Below are positions 6,267-7,542 of a stretch of DNA of 7,542 nucleotides, in pieces (position 1 is the stretch's first letter; each line of letters opens with the position of its first letter). The translations under genes were made by a program, and so were the position numbers. The notes below the pieces were generated by a model. That model was not told where the DNA came from, did no database searches, and saw only the letters and a program-made list of their open reading frames with translations. The stretch lies in assembly GCA_026785965.1 (NCBI GenBank), contig JAJAYY010000121.1, forward strand, positions 1 through 7,542. The letters are read 5' to 3'. This DNA is from Sphingomonas bacterium. GTDB lineage: Bacteria > Pseudomonadota > Alphaproteobacteria > Sphingomonadales > Sphingomonadaceae.

Positions 6267-7519
6267 GGCGTCGACATGGAAGCAGGCGCGGGCGCAGTCG
6301 GCGGCGCGACTGGCGCTCGCGAAGGCGGCGGTGCGCCACGCGACACGCGCAGCATCCCGCCGACATAATCGACCGCCCAGCCGCGCGCCATCAGCGCCGC
6401 ACGAAGCGCCGAAATGTCGCCGCGATAGGTGACGATCAGCGAACTCGTCCCGCCGATCGCGAGGCTGCGCTCGGTCACGGCCTGGACCCCGTTGATCGAG
6501 CGGATCTGGCCAATCGCACTCGACAGCGCGGCGCCGTCGGGCGCGCTGACCAGCAATTGTATCGCGGTCGCCGGACCATTGGCGGGCTGTTCGGTCGCGA
6601 CGCCTTCCTCGACCGGCGGCGGCGGCAGCGGAATGTCGAGCGAACTATCATGGACGAACATTCCCGCGGCAAGCGCGCGGGTGAACAGATCGTCGATCCG
6701 CTGCACCCCCTCGGCCATCATGCGCGGGATGTCGGCGCTATCCTTGGCGGTCAGATTGAACGTCCCGATCGGATCGCCGTCCGGACCGAAGCGCGCGTAA
6801 AACTCGCCCCGCGCCGGCCCGCCGGGGTATAGCCGGTGAAGCCGGACTTCAGCGACGAGCACATTCGACGCCCCGTAAAGATCGAGCAGATTGCGCCACC
6901 AGCCGCGCCCTGGGCGCCCGGTCTGGGCGGCATTGATCAGCAATGGATCGACCCCCATCCCGCTGACCCGGACATAATCGATTGCGCTTTGCGAGGTGCG
7001 ATATTGCGCCCATGCGCGCTGCCAGCTGTTCTTGAGTTCGACCGAGGTCACGCTTCCCGCGGTGACAGTAAGCGGAATCAGCAACATCGGCGCCGAGCGC
7101 CGCTGGACCCCGCCAACCCCGAGCAGCATCCCGGCGCGCGAGCGGTCGAACAGCACGCCCAATTCGGCGATGTAGCGGTTGGGACCGATCTGCTCGCGCT
7201 CGACGATGATCGACGCGACCAGCCCGTCGAGGGTCGAATCGCTTAAGGTCGGCGCCTCGCTGATCGGGCGCTTGTTGGTCTTGGCCCACAAAGCCTTGAA
7301 GCCTTCGCGCTGCGCCATTCGCCACCCGGCATAGCGCGCCGCAGCGGCATCCTTGCCCCCGACATCGACCTTGATCCCAGTGATTTCGAGCGTCCCGCTG
7401 CTGTCGATCGGCAGGATCCCGCGATCACCCGCTTCAAGCTGCGCAATCAGCGTTCCACCCGCGACGAGGGCGGCCACAGCGGCGGCGGAGATGAGCGCGG
7501 TGCGCCACGGCGAAGGCAT
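6263..7519 (-). CDS. DUF2066-like exported or membrane-anchored protein, function unknown
   Basis: This 418-residue protein has no known function. Residues 8-28 are hydrophobic and Ala-rich, forming a signal peptide or single membrane anchor without a clear cleavage site, so most of the protein is probably periplasmic. Residues about 43-290 resemble DUF2066: ITGIKVDVGGKDAAAARYAG followed by a helix ending in FKALWAK (74-80), and later VLVAEVRLHRLYPGGPARGEF (220-240). DUF2066 genes next to purM and hda are known to me from gammaproteobacteria such as Pseudomonas, which supports the call. A Pro-rich linker (297-316) joins a C-terminal alpha/beta segment (317-394, VQAVTE then LIVTYRGD) that looks like a small ferredoxin-like fold but lacks a metal-binding CxxC. 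A Pro/Ala-rich tail follows (395-418). The start at 7519 has no clear Shine-Dalgarno sequence and the frame stays open to the edge, so an earlier start is possible. It is the first visible gene of the operon; its promoter lies outside the window. Confidence 0.7.
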   Translation of the reverse strand: MPSPWRTALISAAAVAALVAGGTLIAQLEAGDRGILPIDSSGTLEITGIKVDVGGKDAAAARYAGWRMAQREGFKALWAKTNKRPISEAPTLSDSTLDGLVASIIVEREQIGPNRYIAELGVLFDRSRAGMLLGVGGVQRRSAPMLLIPLTVTAGSVTSVELKNSWQRAWAQYRTSQSAIDYVRVSGMGVDPLLINAAQTGRPGRGWWRNLLDLYGASNVLVAEVRLHRLYPGGPARGEFYARFGPDGDPIGTFNLTAKDSADIPRMMAEGVQRIDDLFTRALAAGMFVHDSSLDIPLPPPPVEEGVATEQPANGPATAIQLLVSAPDGAALSSAIGQIRSINGVQAVTERSLAIGGTSSLIVTYRGDISALRAALMARGWAVDYVGGMLRVSRGAPPPSRAPVAPPTAPAPASMSTP

Positions 7520-7542
7520 AGCCGCGCTTTTGGCGACAATGG

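Noticed and set aside
7539..7542. Plus-strand ATG at 7539, considered as the start of a divergent gene
   Set aside because: Only one codon is visible, and a start there would leave just 19 bases between divergent start codons. It cannot be supported from this window.

Overview
The window looks like a chromosomal housekeeping region of a GC-rich alphaproteobacterium, most likely of the Sphingomonadales. This is inferred from the protein sequences (alphaproteobacterial-style AspRS, a short HdaA-type DnaA homologue, PPK1 and Ppx), from the GC-rich codon use, and from a gene neighbourhood I recall from other alphaproteobacteria. I see no transposase, integrase, CRISPR array, tRNA or rRNA, and no sign of recent transfer. 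Coding density is very high, and the only intergenic gaps are 116 bases (414-529) and 31 bases (1733-1763).

Layout. Positions 1-413 (minus strand) hold the 5' part of aspS, which runs off the left edge. A 116-base divergent region carries a possible aspS promoter and two short inverted repeats. Rightward from it run rnd (RNase D, 530-1732) and a small lipoprotein of the I78 protease-inhibitor family (1764-2054). This rightward pair meets head-on a four-gene leftward operon, transcribed from the right edge: a DUF2066-like membrane-anchored or secreted protein (7519-6263), hdaA (6266-5637), ppk (5640-3514) and ppx (3514-2051). The convergent stop codons of the I78 gene and ppx share four bases.

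How the genes work together. All three internal junctions of the leftward operon are overlapping stop/start codons (ATGA, ATGA, TGATG), and I see no strong Shine-Dalgarno sequence before them. This suggests termination-reinitiation coupling. The operon therefore ties a presumed negative regulator of DnaA (HdaA) to the enzyme that makes polyphosphate (PPK1) and the one that degrades it (Ppx). AspRS and RNase D serve translation and RNA processing. AspRS carries the two residues linked to the non-discriminating type, which implies that Asn-tRNA(Asn) is made through a GatCAB amidotransferase.

I did not find a clearly new biological system. The points most worth a second look are the Arg in place of the invariant Walker A Lys in HdaA, the chain of overlapping codons linking replication control to polyphosphate, and the uncharacterised DUF2066-like protein with its extra C-terminal domain.
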